A DNA stretch of 64,000 nucleotides from contig NZ_WKJK01000016.1 of NCBI RefSeq assembly GCF_009674535.1, positions 1-64,000 of the forward strand, given 5' to 3'. Both the position numbers and the translations under genes were made by a program. The notes beneath the pieces are model-generated. The model did not search any database and was not told the origin of the DNA. It saw only the letters and a list, made by a program, of their open reading frames with translations. Positions within the stretch are counted from its first letter, which is position 1; the number at the start of each line of letters is the position of its first letter. The stretch comes from Duganella guangzhouensis (GTDB taxonomy: Bacteria; Pseudomonadota; Gammaproteobacteria; Burkholderiales; Burkholderiaceae_D). Positions 1 through 8,042 of this stretch are shown piece by piece.

Positions 1-561
1 CTAGCAATGCCACGTCGATCACTCCGATCTCCTGCCGAAAAGACAGGGGGAATTGTGCTACTAACGTGGGTCAGATTCCGTTGCAAATTCGTGGGAAAGG
101 TGGGTCAGATTTCAGTGCAACTTAACACTCAGCGAAAGCATCCCAAGTCAGCCCCGGATGTGTAACCGATAACTGCTTTCGTGCATTGGACAACCAAGCT
201 TTTTGATCTTGACCTTTACCCATAAGGCTCTGCGACACTGAGGAATAAAATATTGACTTAATGTAAATGTTATTTATTTACCGCCATCTTTTTCTTTCCT
301 GAAGAATAACCGATTGCCATTAGGAAAATTATCACCAATTGTCACAATTTTCGTGGATTTTGTTCGCCTAAAGCATACAGAGCGCGAAGTTTAATTCTTT
401 TGAATTGATGCCTAGGATTTTGCAAATCGATGCCATAAAAGGAAGTTCTAGCGTGTTGCCCTCGCGCGAGCTGAGCGTTCCTCTAGACATCGTCGCGTCC
501 ATAGTGCATTGTGGAAATGGCTTTCCATGATTCAAATAGCTTCAACGTCCGCTTTCGCTAG
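1..561. other. Intergenic stretch with no supported gene
   Basis: I see no credible coding frame here. The DNA from about 180 to 450 is clearly AT-richer than the rest of the window, which suggests old foreign or decayed sequence. The first 120 bases carry two tandem copies of a GTGGGTCAGAT-containing motif (annotated separately) that look like leftovers of a mobile element. No transposase frame, tRNA or clear promoter could be supported. Confidence 0.5.
66..120. repeat. Two imperfect 21-bp direct repeats, possible mobile-element scar
   Basis: Positions 66-86 and 100-120 share 18 of 21 bases; both begin GTGGGTCAGAT and end TGCAA. The same 11-mer recurs at 10835-10845, where it overlaps the stop codon of the lpxO-like gene. 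Three copies of an 11-mer in 64 kb is more than chance predicts. A transposon end or scar is my inference; no family could be assigned. Confidence 0.4.
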
Positions 562-999
562 CAACCCTGCATATGGGGCAGTCTGACGCAATCGATTGGA
601 ATTTTCATCTCGGCCTGTCATTACAGCGAACACCTGCTGGTCCGTACCGCTGGTCAGAAACTGGCGCCATTCCTCGAATGCAGATATCCATGTTGTCACG
701 GTGTTTTTTATCCGCCAAGAATCGCCGTTGAGAGTTCAGCAACCGCCGGCAAAGGTTTACCACCGCGAGCGCTTAACTTTGACAATTTCTCAAAAAATGC
801 GGATGACGATTCAGCTAATAAGCTATTGTTTTTACTATGTTTAGGCGTGAGTGTAACTTTGACGATGGCCATTGGCACCTCGGCCCATCGGAAAGTGGTT
901 GATATCTTTTTTGCCATCTTGCTGAACCATTACCAGTATCGCCTGTCTGACACTAAGTCTGCGGTGCCACCGAACGACACCGGCGCCGTGACGCGATGA
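562..999 (+). pseudogene. Open frame without a start codon, possible gene remnant
   Basis: This frame is open for 145 codons between a TAG at 559-561 and a TGA at 997-999. It has no plausible ATG at its upstream end. Its C-terminal third reads like real protein: a hydrophobic segment (LLFLLCLGVSVTLTMAIG) followed by a polar tail rich in charged residues. The N-terminal part is Cys- and Pro-rich and less convincing. It could be the decayed 3' end of a membrane-protein gene, or a short protein starting at an internal TTG or GTG near 826-849. I do not recognise a family. It lies just upstream of the RiPP-like operon and has lower GC than that operon. Confidence 0.25.
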
Positions 1000-1028
1000 T
1001 CATTCGATAGCTCAACTGGAGGTTCGCC

Positions 1029-1244
1029 ATGCCTGATCCAAGAAAACTCGGTGCCGTTGCCAAGCACACGCTTACCGTCGCCGATACCGGAAAGACCTTG
1101 TCTGAAGACTCAAAACTACGCCTTCGATCGCAACTGAAAAACGCACTGAGCGCCGAGCTGGCCGCTCACGGCGCCACGCACGGGCTCAAGCCGGGCGACA
1201 CCGTCGCCATCAGCAGTTCGGTCGGGCAAAACATCAGTTTCTAA
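1029..1244 (+). CDS. Small precursor-like protein (candidate RiPP precursor)
   Basis: This is a 71-aa protein with a strong ribosome binding site (TGGAGG at about 1017-1022). The N-terminal two thirds are charged and helix-prone (KLRLRSQLKNALSAELAAHG), as expected of a leader peptide. The C-terminal end, KPGDTVAISSSVGQNISF, is small-residue-rich and Cys-free, as expected of a modifiable core. It has no signal peptide or known domain. Its position directly ahead of an HExxH peptide-modifying enzyme and a RiPP-type radical SAM maturase is the main argument that it is their substrate. That role is inferred, not shown. The exact leader/core boundary cannot be set from sequence; the Gly-Leu-Lys-Pro-Gly stretch near residues 51-55 is one possible hinge. 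Confidence 0.6.
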   Translation: MPDPRKLGAVAKHTLTVADTGKTLSEDSKLRLRSQLKNALSAELAAHGATHGLKPGDTVAISSSVGQNISF

Positions 1245-1254
1245 GCGCGTCCGT

Positions 1255-1288
1255 CAGGCGCGGGGGAATCATTATTCCCCCGCGCCTG
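1255..1288 (+). promoter_or_regulatory. 15-bp perfect hairpin between precursor and enzyme genes
   Basis: CAGGCGCGGGGGAAT at 1255-1269 pairs perfectly with 1274-1288 around a CATT loop. It starts 11 bases after the precursor stop and ends 40 bases before the next start codon. No T-run follows, so it is not a standard intrinsic terminator. An mRNA-stabilising or partial-termination element that raises precursor expression over the enzymes would fit, by analogy with other RiPP operons. Confidence 0.65.
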
Positions 1289-1327
1289 GCTGCGTCTTCA
1301 TTTCCACGTCAATCAGGAGTGCTCAAC

Positions 1328-2569
1328 ATGGCTGAGCAAATCAACTTCGCCGGCTTTTCCTGTCCCCACGTCGGACTCGACCAGGATCTTCTCGATCTGA
1401 TCGTCACCGATCATGCCGACCACCTCATCGCGGTTTTGCTGGAACGCCACCGCAGCGCGCTCGCCGAGGCCGCCGCCGGCCTGGACACGCTATTCGATAG
1501 CTGGCTCACGCGCGATAACCCGCCCCAATTCAACACTGCCTGGCATGCCGCCTTCGGCGATGTCCATGCGCTGCTGCTGTCGGAAGCCAAAGACGACCTG
1601 CCGCGCAGTGCGGCGGCGCTCGGCCTGCGCCTGAACGAATGCGGTCATGGCGGCAGCTGGCAAACGCATTTGCCGGCGCCGGCCTCGCTACGTTTCGCGC
1701 AGTGGGTGCTGCCACGCGCAGACGCGTTGGAAGTCGATGCCACGCAAGGCAAGATCGCATTGCGACTGAGGACCAATGGCCACTGGCGCACGCTGCACTT
1801 CCAGCGCGCGGCGCAGGGCAACTGGTCTGCGGGCGAGTCGCGCTTGCTAACCCCATTCCAGTCCAGCGGCCATCCGGATTTTCATTTTCAGATTGCCTCC
1901 GACCATGCCTTGTCGCCCTCCGCCGCCGGGCGCCTGCTGCATGCCGATGCCTATCAGTTCGACCACAACGACATGCAATGCAACGCGGCGTGGCCGGCCA
2001 TCTGCCAGCAGGCACTGGCGCTGCTGGCGGCCACCTCGCCCAGCTACGTCACCTGGGTCGACCGCGTGCTGCGCGATCTGGTGCCGCTGCGCGCCAGGCC
2101 GGCGATGTTCAACAGCGGCAGCGAAAAGTATTCCCCTGGCGTGATCTGCGTCTGCGACCACCCATATCGCTGGCCGCTGGCCGAGATGCTGGTGCACGAA
2201 GCCAGCCACCAATACCTGCACATCATCAACCGCCTCGGTCCAATCGACGATGGCAGCGATAGCCGCCTCTACTACTCGCCATTTCGCAACAAGGAGCGGC
2301 CGATCTTTTACATCGTCGCGGCCTACCACGCCTTTGGCAATGTGCTGCTGTTTTACCGCAACGCGCGCGCGCTCGGCATGGTGCCCGATCACGAGTTCCG
2401 CGCCGACGCCTTCATCCACCGCGAGCGCACGCTGGAAGCACAGCTGCGCCAGCTTGAAGCCCCGCTGCAGAACAGCGGTGCCTTGACCGAGCTTGGCAAC
2501 GCGCTGTGGGAACCGCTCCACCAGGCGCTACAGCACCCTGGAAGCGATCACCGGAGCATGCCCTCATGA
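1328..2569 (+). CDS. HExxH-motif peptide-modification protein (aKG-HExxH type)
   Basis: This is a 413-aa cytoplasmic protein. A GTG lies nine bases upstream, but I chose the ATG at 1328 because AGGAG at 1315-1319 is correctly spaced for it. The signature is H290-E-A-S-H294, followed by LHIINRLGPIDDGSDSRLYYSPF and a long helical C-terminal segment. This layout matches the family named HEXXH motif-containing putative peptide modification protein, some members of which are 2-oxoglutarate-dependent peptide beta-hydroxylases rather than proteases. The first ~200 residues would bind leader or substrate. The stop overlaps the radical SAM start by ATGA, so the two are translationally coupled. The likely substrate is the 71-aa protein upstream; the reaction on it is unknown. 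Confidence 0.75.
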   Translation: MAEQINFAGFSCPHVGLDQDLLDLIVTDHADHLIAVLLERHRSALAEAAAGLDTLFDSWLTRDNPPQFNTAWHAAFGDVHALLLSEAKDDLPRSAAALGLRLNECGHGGSWQTHLPAPASLRFAQWVLPRADALEVDATQGKIALRLRTNGHWRTLHFQRAAQGNWSAGESRLLTPFQSSGHPDFHFQIASDHALSPSAAGRLLHADAYQFDHNDMQCNAAWPAICQQALALLAATSPSYVTWVDRVLRDLVPLRARPAMFNSGSEKYSPGVICVCDHPYRWPLAEMLVHEASHQYLHIINRLGPIDDGSDSRLYYSPFRNKERPIFYIVAAYHAFGNVLLFYRNARALGMVPDHEFRADAFIHRERTLEAQLRQLEAPLQNSGALTELGNALWEPLHQALQHPGSDHRSMPS

Positions 2570-4470
2570 TGACGCTGGAACAAACTATCACCCCGCCGCT
2601 CTCCAGCAAGCCGGCGCCCAGCTTCAAGCTGGCCCTGGTGTGCATGCCCTTCGCATCGGCTGACCGGCCGTCGATTCAGCTGGGTTTGCTCGGCGCGATC
2701 GCGGAACAGGCCGGCTTCGAAGTCGATCTGCTGCACTTTAATCTGGACCTGTCGGCCCAGCTCGGCCCTGAACTCTATGAGCAATTGTGCGAGCGCCGTG
2801 CGCACATGACGGGTGAATGGCTGTTCGGTCCGGCCGCATTCGGCGCGGCCACGCCGGCCGATGAAGCGGCCTTTCTGCGCGATTTTCCCAGTGAGCTCAG
2901 CTGGATCGAGGGCTTGGGCAAGCAGGCGGATTATCTGACCGAACTGCGCCAGCGCATCCTGCCCCGCTTTATCGCGCGCAGTTTCGAGGCCATCGACTGG
3001 AGCGCCTACCGGCTAGTGGGCTTCAGCTCGATGTTCCAGCAAAACGTGGCCTCACTGGCGCTGGCGCGCCGCATCAAGGATGCCTGCCGCGATGTGGCCA
3101 TCGTGTTCGGCGGCGCCAATATGGAAGGCGAGATGGGCCGGGAATATGCGCGCGCCTTCGACTTCCTCGATTACGTCGTCTCAGGCGAGGCCGATCTGGC
3201 GTTTCCCGCATTGCTGCGGGCAATCGCACGCGGCGAACGGTTGCCGCGCATCGGCGGCGTGACGGCGCGCGGCGGTGCATCTCTAGTTGACGGCGGCGAG
3301 TCGCAGCCGGTACTCAATCTGGACGCCCTGCCGGTTCCCAACTACGCCCCCTACTTCGAACACGCCAACCAGCTCGGCCTGGGTGAGCATTACAGCCCCA
3401 CCTGGACTCTGCCCTACGAAAGTTCGCGCGGCTGCTGGTGGGGGCAAAAACACCATTGCACTTTTTGCGGCCTGAACGGAAACGGCATGGTCTACCGCGC
3501 CAAGCAAGCGCCGCGCATGCTGGCCGAGCTGGCTGAACTGGCGGACAAACACCGCATCTGCTCCTTCATGGCGGTCGATAACATCCTCGACCTCGATTAT
3601 GTGAAACAGCTGTTCGGCCCCATCGAACAGGCCCGGCTCGATTACTGTTTCTTCTACGAGGTCAAAGCCAATCTGACGCGCGAACAAATCCACGCGCTAT
3701 ACCGTGGTGGCGTGCGCCGGGTTCAGCCCGGCATTGAAAGCCTGAGCACGCCGATCCTCAAGCTGATGCGCAAGGGCAGCACCATGTTGCAAAATGTGCG
3801 CTGCCTGAAGTGGTGCGCCTACTACGGCATCGGCGTCAACTGGAACCTGATCTGGGGCTTTCCCGGAGAAACCAGCGCCGACTACCAGCGCGAGCTGGAA
3901 GTGCTGCGCTGTCTCACCCATTTCGAACCACCGGTCGCGGGTGGCCGCATCTGGCTGGAGCGATTCTCGCCGCACTTCAACGATCCAGCCTTTCCGGTCA
4001 CCGAGATGCGGGCCGAAGCCAGTTATGCCCACGTCTACCCGTCCCATGTGGACTTGATGAAGGCGGCCTATTTCTTCGACTACGAAATGGGCGACACGGT
4101 GAGCAGCGCGGTCCACGCGGCCACTAATCAGCATATCGAACAATGGAAACAGGCATGGCGCGAAGGTGTCCGACCGAGGCTGGCCTATCGCCGCATCGAT
4201 GGCGCGATCCTGATCGATTTCAACCGTGGCCCTGGGCAGAGCGGCACTTACCGCATCAGCGGCGTCAATGCCGAGATCTACACCTATTGCAGCGAGACCA
4301 TGCGCTCGCCCGCGCAGGTGGCCGACCATCTGCTCACGCTGTCCGATGACAACCAGTTCGAGCTGGCCGACATCCGCGATGCGCTCGATGAATTCTGCGG
4401 CGCCGGTCTGATGCTCGGTGAGGACGATAAATATTTGAGCCTGGCGCTGCCAGCCAATCCCAACTGGTGA
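2566..4470 (+). CDS. Cobalamin-type radical SAM RiPP maturase
   Basis: This 634-aa enzyme starts at the ATG that overlaps the upstream stop. Residues ~20-230 form a B12-binding-like Rossmann domain (VGFSSMFQQNVASLALARRI, then FGGANMEGEMGRE). The radical SAM core follows, with C290, C298 and C301 in a CX7CX2C arrangement and then GLNG. This spacing is typical of the family called RiPP maturation radical SAM protein 1, whose members C-methylate or otherwise modify precursor peptides. Later core motifs are VQPGIESLSTPIL and WNLIWGFPGE. The C-terminal ~150 residues look like a winged-helix or RRE-like substrate-handling region (ADHLLTLSDDNQFELADI), which I infer only from its pattern. Expected cofactors are a 4Fe-4S cluster, SAM and cobalamin. 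The product modification is not predictable from sequence. Confidence 0.85.
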   Translation: MMTLEQTITPPLSSKPAPSFKLALVCMPFASADRPSIQLGLLGAIAEQAGFEVDLLHFNLDLSAQLGPELYEQLCERRAHMTGEWLFGPAAFGAATPADEAAFLRDFPSELSWIEGLGKQADYLTELRQRILPRFIARSFEAIDWSAYRLVGFSSMFQQNVASLALARRIKDACRDVAIVFGGANMEGEMGREYARAFDFLDYVVSGEADLAFPALLRAIARGERLPRIGGVTARGGASLVDGGESQPVLNLDALPVPNYAPYFEHANQLGLGEHYSPTWTLPYESSRGCWWGQKHHCTFCGLNGNGMVYRAKQAPRMLAELAELADKHRICSFMAVDNILDLDYVKQLFGPIEQARLDYCFFYEVKANLTREQIHALYRGGVRRVQPGIESLSTPILKLMRKGSTMLQNVRCLKWCAYYGIGVNWNLIWGFPGETSADYQRELEVLRCLTHFEPPVAGGRIWLERFSPHFNDPAFPVTEMRAEASYAHVYPSHVDLMKAAYFFDYEMGDTVSSAVHAATNQHIEQWKQAWREGVRPRLAYRRIDGAILIDFNRGPGQSGTYRISGVNAEIYTYCSETMRSPAQVADHLLTLSDDNQFELADIRDALDEFCGAGLMLGEDDKYLSLALPANPNW

Positions 4471-4480
4471 GGAGCAACAC

Positions 4481-5431
4481 ATGCGCATCAACCGCCTGGG
4501 CAATACCGACCTGCTGGTGTCGGAACTCGGCTTCGGCGCTTTTGCCATCGGCGGCAACAGCACCGGCAACAGTTACGGGCCAACCAGCGACCAAACCTCG
4601 ATTGCCGCCATTCATGCGGCGCTCGATCTTGGCATCACCTTCTTCGATACCGCCAATGTGTACGGCAATGGTCACAGCGAAACGCTGCTGGGCAAGGCGC
4701 TGCGGCTGGCCGGCAGCCGCCATGCGGTCGTCATCGCCAGCAAAGTGGGTGGGCGTTTCAGCGATGGCGATACCGATCAAACCTGGTCGCCCGGCTATAT
4801 CGAGGCCGCGCTCGATGCCAGCCTGGCGCGGCTAGATCGCGACTATCTCGATCTCTACCAATTGCACAACCCGCCACCGGAAGTAGTCGAGCGGGGCGAA
4901 GTGTTTGACGTGCTGGCGCGCTTGCAAACGGCCGGCAAGATACGCCATCACGGCGTATCGATCCACACGCCGGCGGACGGGGAAATTTGTCTGCGCGATG
5001 GCCGGCCGCAAACGCTGCAACTGGTGTACAACCTGTTCTCGCTGCTGCACCCGGAAACTTCGCTGGACGTGCTGTTCGAACCGGCCATGGCGCAGGGCGT
5101 GGGCGTGATCGCGCGCGAGCCGCTGGCGGCAGGCTATTTGTCCGGACGACATGCTATCGACACCCACTACGGCCCCGGCGACAATCGCGGCCGCTGGCCG
5201 CAGGCTCGGCGACAGCTGTTCTGCACGCTGGTCGAGGCAGTGCGGCGACTGGAGCAGCCTGGCATCACGCTGGCTCAGGCTGCGCTGCGCTTCGTGTTGG
5301 ACGAGCCCGCTATCGCCACCACCATCGTCGGCATCAAGACGCCCGAGCAGGCTCGCGAGAACGCGGCGGCGACCGCCTTGCCCCACTTTCACCAGCTGGA
5401 GCTGGCGACAGCTGACTGCGACATGCGCTGA
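4481..5431 (+). CDS. Aldo/keto reductase
   Basis: This is a 316-aa protein with the full aldo/keto reductase barrel. The N-terminus contains LGFGAFAIGG; the catalytic Asp and Tyr lie in FFDTANVYGNGHSE, the Lys in VIASKVGG and the His in LYQLHNPP. The NADP-binding end is TIVGIKTPEQARENA. It begins 10 bases after the radical SAM stop, behind a good GAGGAG site, so it belongs to the same operon. It could reduce a carbonyl created on the modified peptide or act on a small-molecule partner; the sequence does not decide between these. This family is broad, so the operon is stronger evidence for its role than the protein itself. Confidence 0.85.
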   Translation: MRINRLGNTDLLVSELGFGAFAIGGNSTGNSYGPTSDQTSIAAIHAALDLGITFFDTANVYGNGHSETLLGKALRLAGSRHAVVIASKVGGRFSDGDTDQTWSPGYIEAALDASLARLDRDYLDLYQLHNPPPEVVERGEVFDVLARLQTAGKIRHHGVSIHTPADGEICLRDGRPQTLQLVYNLFSLLHPETSLDVLFEPAMAQGVGVIAREPLAAGYLSGRHAIDTHYGPGDNRGRWPQARRQLFCTLVEAVRRLEQPGITLAQAALRFVLDEPAIATTIVGIKTPEQARENAAATALPHFHQLELATADCDMR

Positions 5432-5549
5432 CTCATCCAAAGAGAGGCGCCTGCCCATATCCTATGCGATTGTCCCGAGCATGCACCGCTTGCGATGATG
5501 AAACCTGAAAAACGCCCGTGTTTACACACTTCATTTCAGGAGAATTATC

Positions 5550-6110
5550 ATGACTGTTATCCGTTCCGATCTGGTCTTGTCGCAATCCGCGTTCAGCCAC
5601 ATCATTGATGTGCCGTTCGAAAAGGTCGACATCGCCAAATGGCTGTTCACGCTGCCGGATGCGGAGTACCAGCGTTGCGCCCCACCAGACCATATCGCCG
5701 CTGGCGCCACTTACACCGATGATGGCCGCCGCATGTCGATCAATGTCGAAATGATCGGCACTGGCCTGGTGGTGCAGCACTACGTGGGTGAAGTCACCGA
5801 AGCCGCGCATTGCCGCATGGTGTCGACTTCCGATGTCTTCACGCCGCTTGGCCGCACCAAAGTGCAGGTGATCTGGGATCTGAGCGCGAAAAAGATCGAC
5901 GCCCACCGCACCGAGTACACCAACGCAGTGATCTCGCATCCGGCCGAGGAATTCCTGGCCTTCATCAAGCAGCACGACATTTCGTGGGAAAAGGCTTGCT
6001 CGGATCGCCAGCAATCCTCCGGCGATCACAATCGTCGCGAAACGCCACTGTTCGCTGAAAGCATCGCCCGCGCTGCTCTCGCCCGCCCGATCAAACGCCA
6101 GGATCTTTGA
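5550..6110 (+). CDS. Hypothetical protein downstream of the RiPP-like operon
   Basis: This is a 186-aa soluble protein with a clear AGGAGAA site before its ATG. I do not recognise a family with confidence. The alternating beta-strand pattern (RRMSINVEMIGTGLVVQHYVGEV, then RTKVQVIWDLSAKKID) could be an SRPBCC-like ligand-binding fold. It is separated from the aldo/keto reductase by 118 bases, so it probably has its own promoter. Its last 20 bases overlap the convergent livJ-like gene. The C-terminal ~35 residues are polar and probably disordered. Confidence 0.55.
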   Translation: MTVIRSDLVLSQSAFSHIIDVPFEKVDIAKWLFTLPDAEYQRCAPPDHIAAGATYTDDGRRMSINVEMIGTGLVVQHYVGEVTEAAHCRMVSTSDVFTPLGRTKVQVIWDLSAKKIDAHRTEYTNAVISHPAEEFLAFIKQHDISWEKACSDRQQSSGDHNRRETPLFAESIARAALARPIKRQDL

Positions 6111-7281
6111 ACTTCTCGATCTTGTCGAACTCGACGTTGTACATGCCGCCATTGACCTTCTCGGCTTTGCGGTAGTACACGTCCTGCACCATGTCGCGGG
6201 TGGCTGCGTCGATTTGCACCGGGCCGCGCGGGCTGATCCAGGCCATGCCTTTCATCGCTTCCAGCAGCTTGTCGCCACTGCTGTCGCCGCCGGTTTTGGC
6301 CAGCGCCAGGTAGAGCAGCTTCATGCCGTCGTAGCCGCCCACCGAATGCATATTCGGCCGCATGCCCTTGTTGGCTTTTTCAAACGCCGCCACATATGCC
6401 TTGTTCTCCGCCGATGGGTGCGCGGCCGAATAGTGGAAGGTGCTGACCACGCCATCCGACGCGCTGCCGATGCTCTCCATCAAATCGTCATCCAGCACGT
6501 CGCCGGTGCAAATCAGGCGGATGCCGGCCGCGCCCAGTCCGCGATCGGTGAACTGCTTCATCACCGCCGCGCCCTCGCCGGACGGCACGAACACGAACAG
6601 CGCATCCGGCTTCAGATCCTTCACCCGCGCCAGGAACGGCGCGTAATCCGGATTGCGCAGCGGCGTGCGCAGACTGTCCAGTACCTTGCCGCCGCCACTG
6701 GTGAAGCGCGGCACAAAGGTCTTTTCCGCATCCAGGCCGGGACCGTAATCGGTCACCATCGTGACCACACTCTTGATCTTGTTCTTCGGTGCCCAATCGG
6801 CCAGCGGCGCGGTGATCTGCGGCACGGTGAAGCCGCTGCGCACGATGTATGGCGAACGCTGCGGGATGATCGAGGTGGCGGCCGCCATCACGATCATCGG
6901 CACCTTGGCCTGGGTGGCGATCGGCGCCGTGGCCAGCGCCAGCGGGGTCAGGCCGAAGCCAGCCAGCACTTCGACCTTGTCGCGCGATACCAGCTCCTGC
7001 GCCAGCCGCTTGGTGACGTCCGGCGACACGCCGCCGTCATCCTTGAGGATCACTTCAATCTGGCGCCCGGCCACCGTGCTGCCATTCTGCTGCAGGAACA
7101 GTTTGACGGCGGCGTCGATCTGCCGGCCGGTGGACGCGAACGGGCCGGACATCGGCAAAATCAGCCCCACCTTCAACGGCCCCGAACTGGCGGCCAGGGC
7201 GCTGGGCAGCACGCCGCTGGCCAGCATGGCGGCGCCGCCCAGCATCAGTTGGCGGCGTTGTGTATCGATCGGTTTGGACAT
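6091..7281 (-). CDS. livJ: Branched-chain amino acid-type ABC transporter substrate-binding protein
   Basis: This is a 396-aa periplasmic binding protein of the Leu/Ile/Val (type I) family. The N-terminus has a twin-arginine-like signal (TQRRQLMLGGAAMLASG) ending near SALAAS. The mature part starts GPLKVGLILPMSGPFASTGRQIDAAVKLFL, the classic opening of LivJ-type receptors, and continues with LVSRDKVEVLAGFG and SVGGYDGMKLLYLAL. It is the last gene of the livHMGF operon, about 60 bases after livF and with its own AGGAGAC site. The substrate could be an amino acid, an amide, urea or an aromatic acid; the family alone does not say. The symbol refers to family, not proven specificity. Confidence 0.85.
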   Translation of the reverse strand: MSKPIDTQRRQLMLGGAAMLASGVLPSALAASSGPLKVGLILPMSGPFASTGRQIDAAVKLFLQQNGSTVAGRQIEVILKDDGGVSPDVTKRLAQELVSRDKVEVLAGFGLTPLALATAPIATQAKVPMIVMAAATSIIPQRSPYIVRSGFTVPQITAPLADWAPKNKIKSVVTMVTDYGPGLDAEKTFVPRFTSGGGKVLDSLRTPLRNPDYAPFLARVKDLKPDALFVFVPSGEGAAVMKQFTDRGLGAAGIRLICTGDVLDDDLMESIGSASDGVVSTFHYSAAHPSAENKAYVAAFEKANKGMRPNMHSVGGYDGMKLLYLALAKTGGDSSGDKLLEAMKGMAWISPRGPVQIDAATRDMVQDVYYRKAEKVNGGMYNVEFDKIEKFKDPGV

Positions 7282-7340
7282 CTTGTCTCCTTTGATTTTT
7301 TACTAGATGACCCCGGCAACCGGGAGGATGAAAACACACT

Positions 7341-8042
7341 TCAGGCAACCGACACCAGCCGATCCAGCTGCGCGTTGTCGGCCAGCAGACTGGCGCTGTC
7401 GGATTCATGAACAATGCGGCCGCGATCGAGCACGATGGCGCGCGCGGTCAGCGACAGCGCTAGCCGCGCATGCTGTTCGACCACGATCACCGTCATGCCC
7501 TCTTCCGATACCAGCCGCCGCAGCACCCGCACCAGCTCCTGCACGATGATGGGTGCCAGCCCTTCCATCGGCTCGTCCAGCAGCAGAATGCGCGGGTTGG
7601 TCATCAGCGCGCGGGCGATGGCCAGCATCTGCTGCTCGCCGCCGGACAGCGCATTGCCCATGTTCTGACGCCGTTCCTGCAGACGCGGGAACAGCTCGTA
7701 AATTTTGCGCAGGTTCCACGGCCCCGGCCGCGCCACCACGGTCAGGTGTTCTTCCACCGTCAGCGAGGGGAACATGTGACGCTCCTGCGGCACCCAGCCC
7801 AGGCCGACGCGGGCGCGCTTCCAGGTCGGCAGCCGCGCCAGATCGGCGCCGCTCCAGCGTAAGCTGCCGCTATGCAAACGGGTCAGTCCCATCAGCGTCA
7901 CCAGCAGGCTGGTCTTGCCGACGCCGTTGCGGCCCAGCAGTGCCAGGCTGTCGCCCTCGTTCAGCGCGAACGAAATATCTTCCAGCACCACGGCGGCGCC
8001 ATAGCCGGCGCTCACCCGCTCCAGTGTTATCAGTTCAGGCAT
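7341..8042 (-). CDS. livF: Branched-chain amino acid-type ABC transporter ATPase LivF
   Basis: This is a 233-aa ATPase. Walker A is GRNGVGKTSLLVTLMG, the signature is LSGGEQQMLAIARAL, and Walker B is ILLLDEPMEGLAP; the last is diagnostic for the LivF branch. The H-loop is VVEQHARLAL. The start overlaps the end of livG by 8 bases, so they are translationally coupled. It would power the importer together with LivG on the cytoplasmic face of the LivHM channel. Confidence 0.92.
   Translation of the reverse strand: MPELITLERVSAGYGAAVVLEDISFALNEGDSLALLGRNGVGKTSLLVTLMGLTRLHSGSLRWSGADLARLPTWKRARVGLGWVPQERHMFPSLTVEEHLTVVARPGPWNLRKIYELFPRLQERRQNMGNALSGGEQQMLAIARALMTNPRILLLDEPMEGLAPIIVQELVRVLRRLVSEEGMTVIVVEQHARLALSLTARAIVLDRGRIVHESDSASLLADNAQLDRLVSVA

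Noticed and set aside
1..120. Intact insertion sequence at the left edge
   Set aside because: Only short repeats are visible; no transposase frame or paired inverted ends can be supported.
253..281. Sigma-70-like promoter (TTGACT and TATTTA)
   Set aside because: Match is weak and in AT-rich DNA, where such pairs are expected by chance; no gene follows at a sensible distance.
596..844. 82-codon open frame and its antisense partner at 708-917
   Set aside because: Both lack ribosome binding sites and protein-like composition; the frame 562-999 on the plus strand is the better candidate for a remnant.
1255..1288. Intrinsic terminator after the precursor gene
   Set aside because: The hairpin has no T-run and the downstream genes have no visible promoter, so a full stop of transcription is unlikely.
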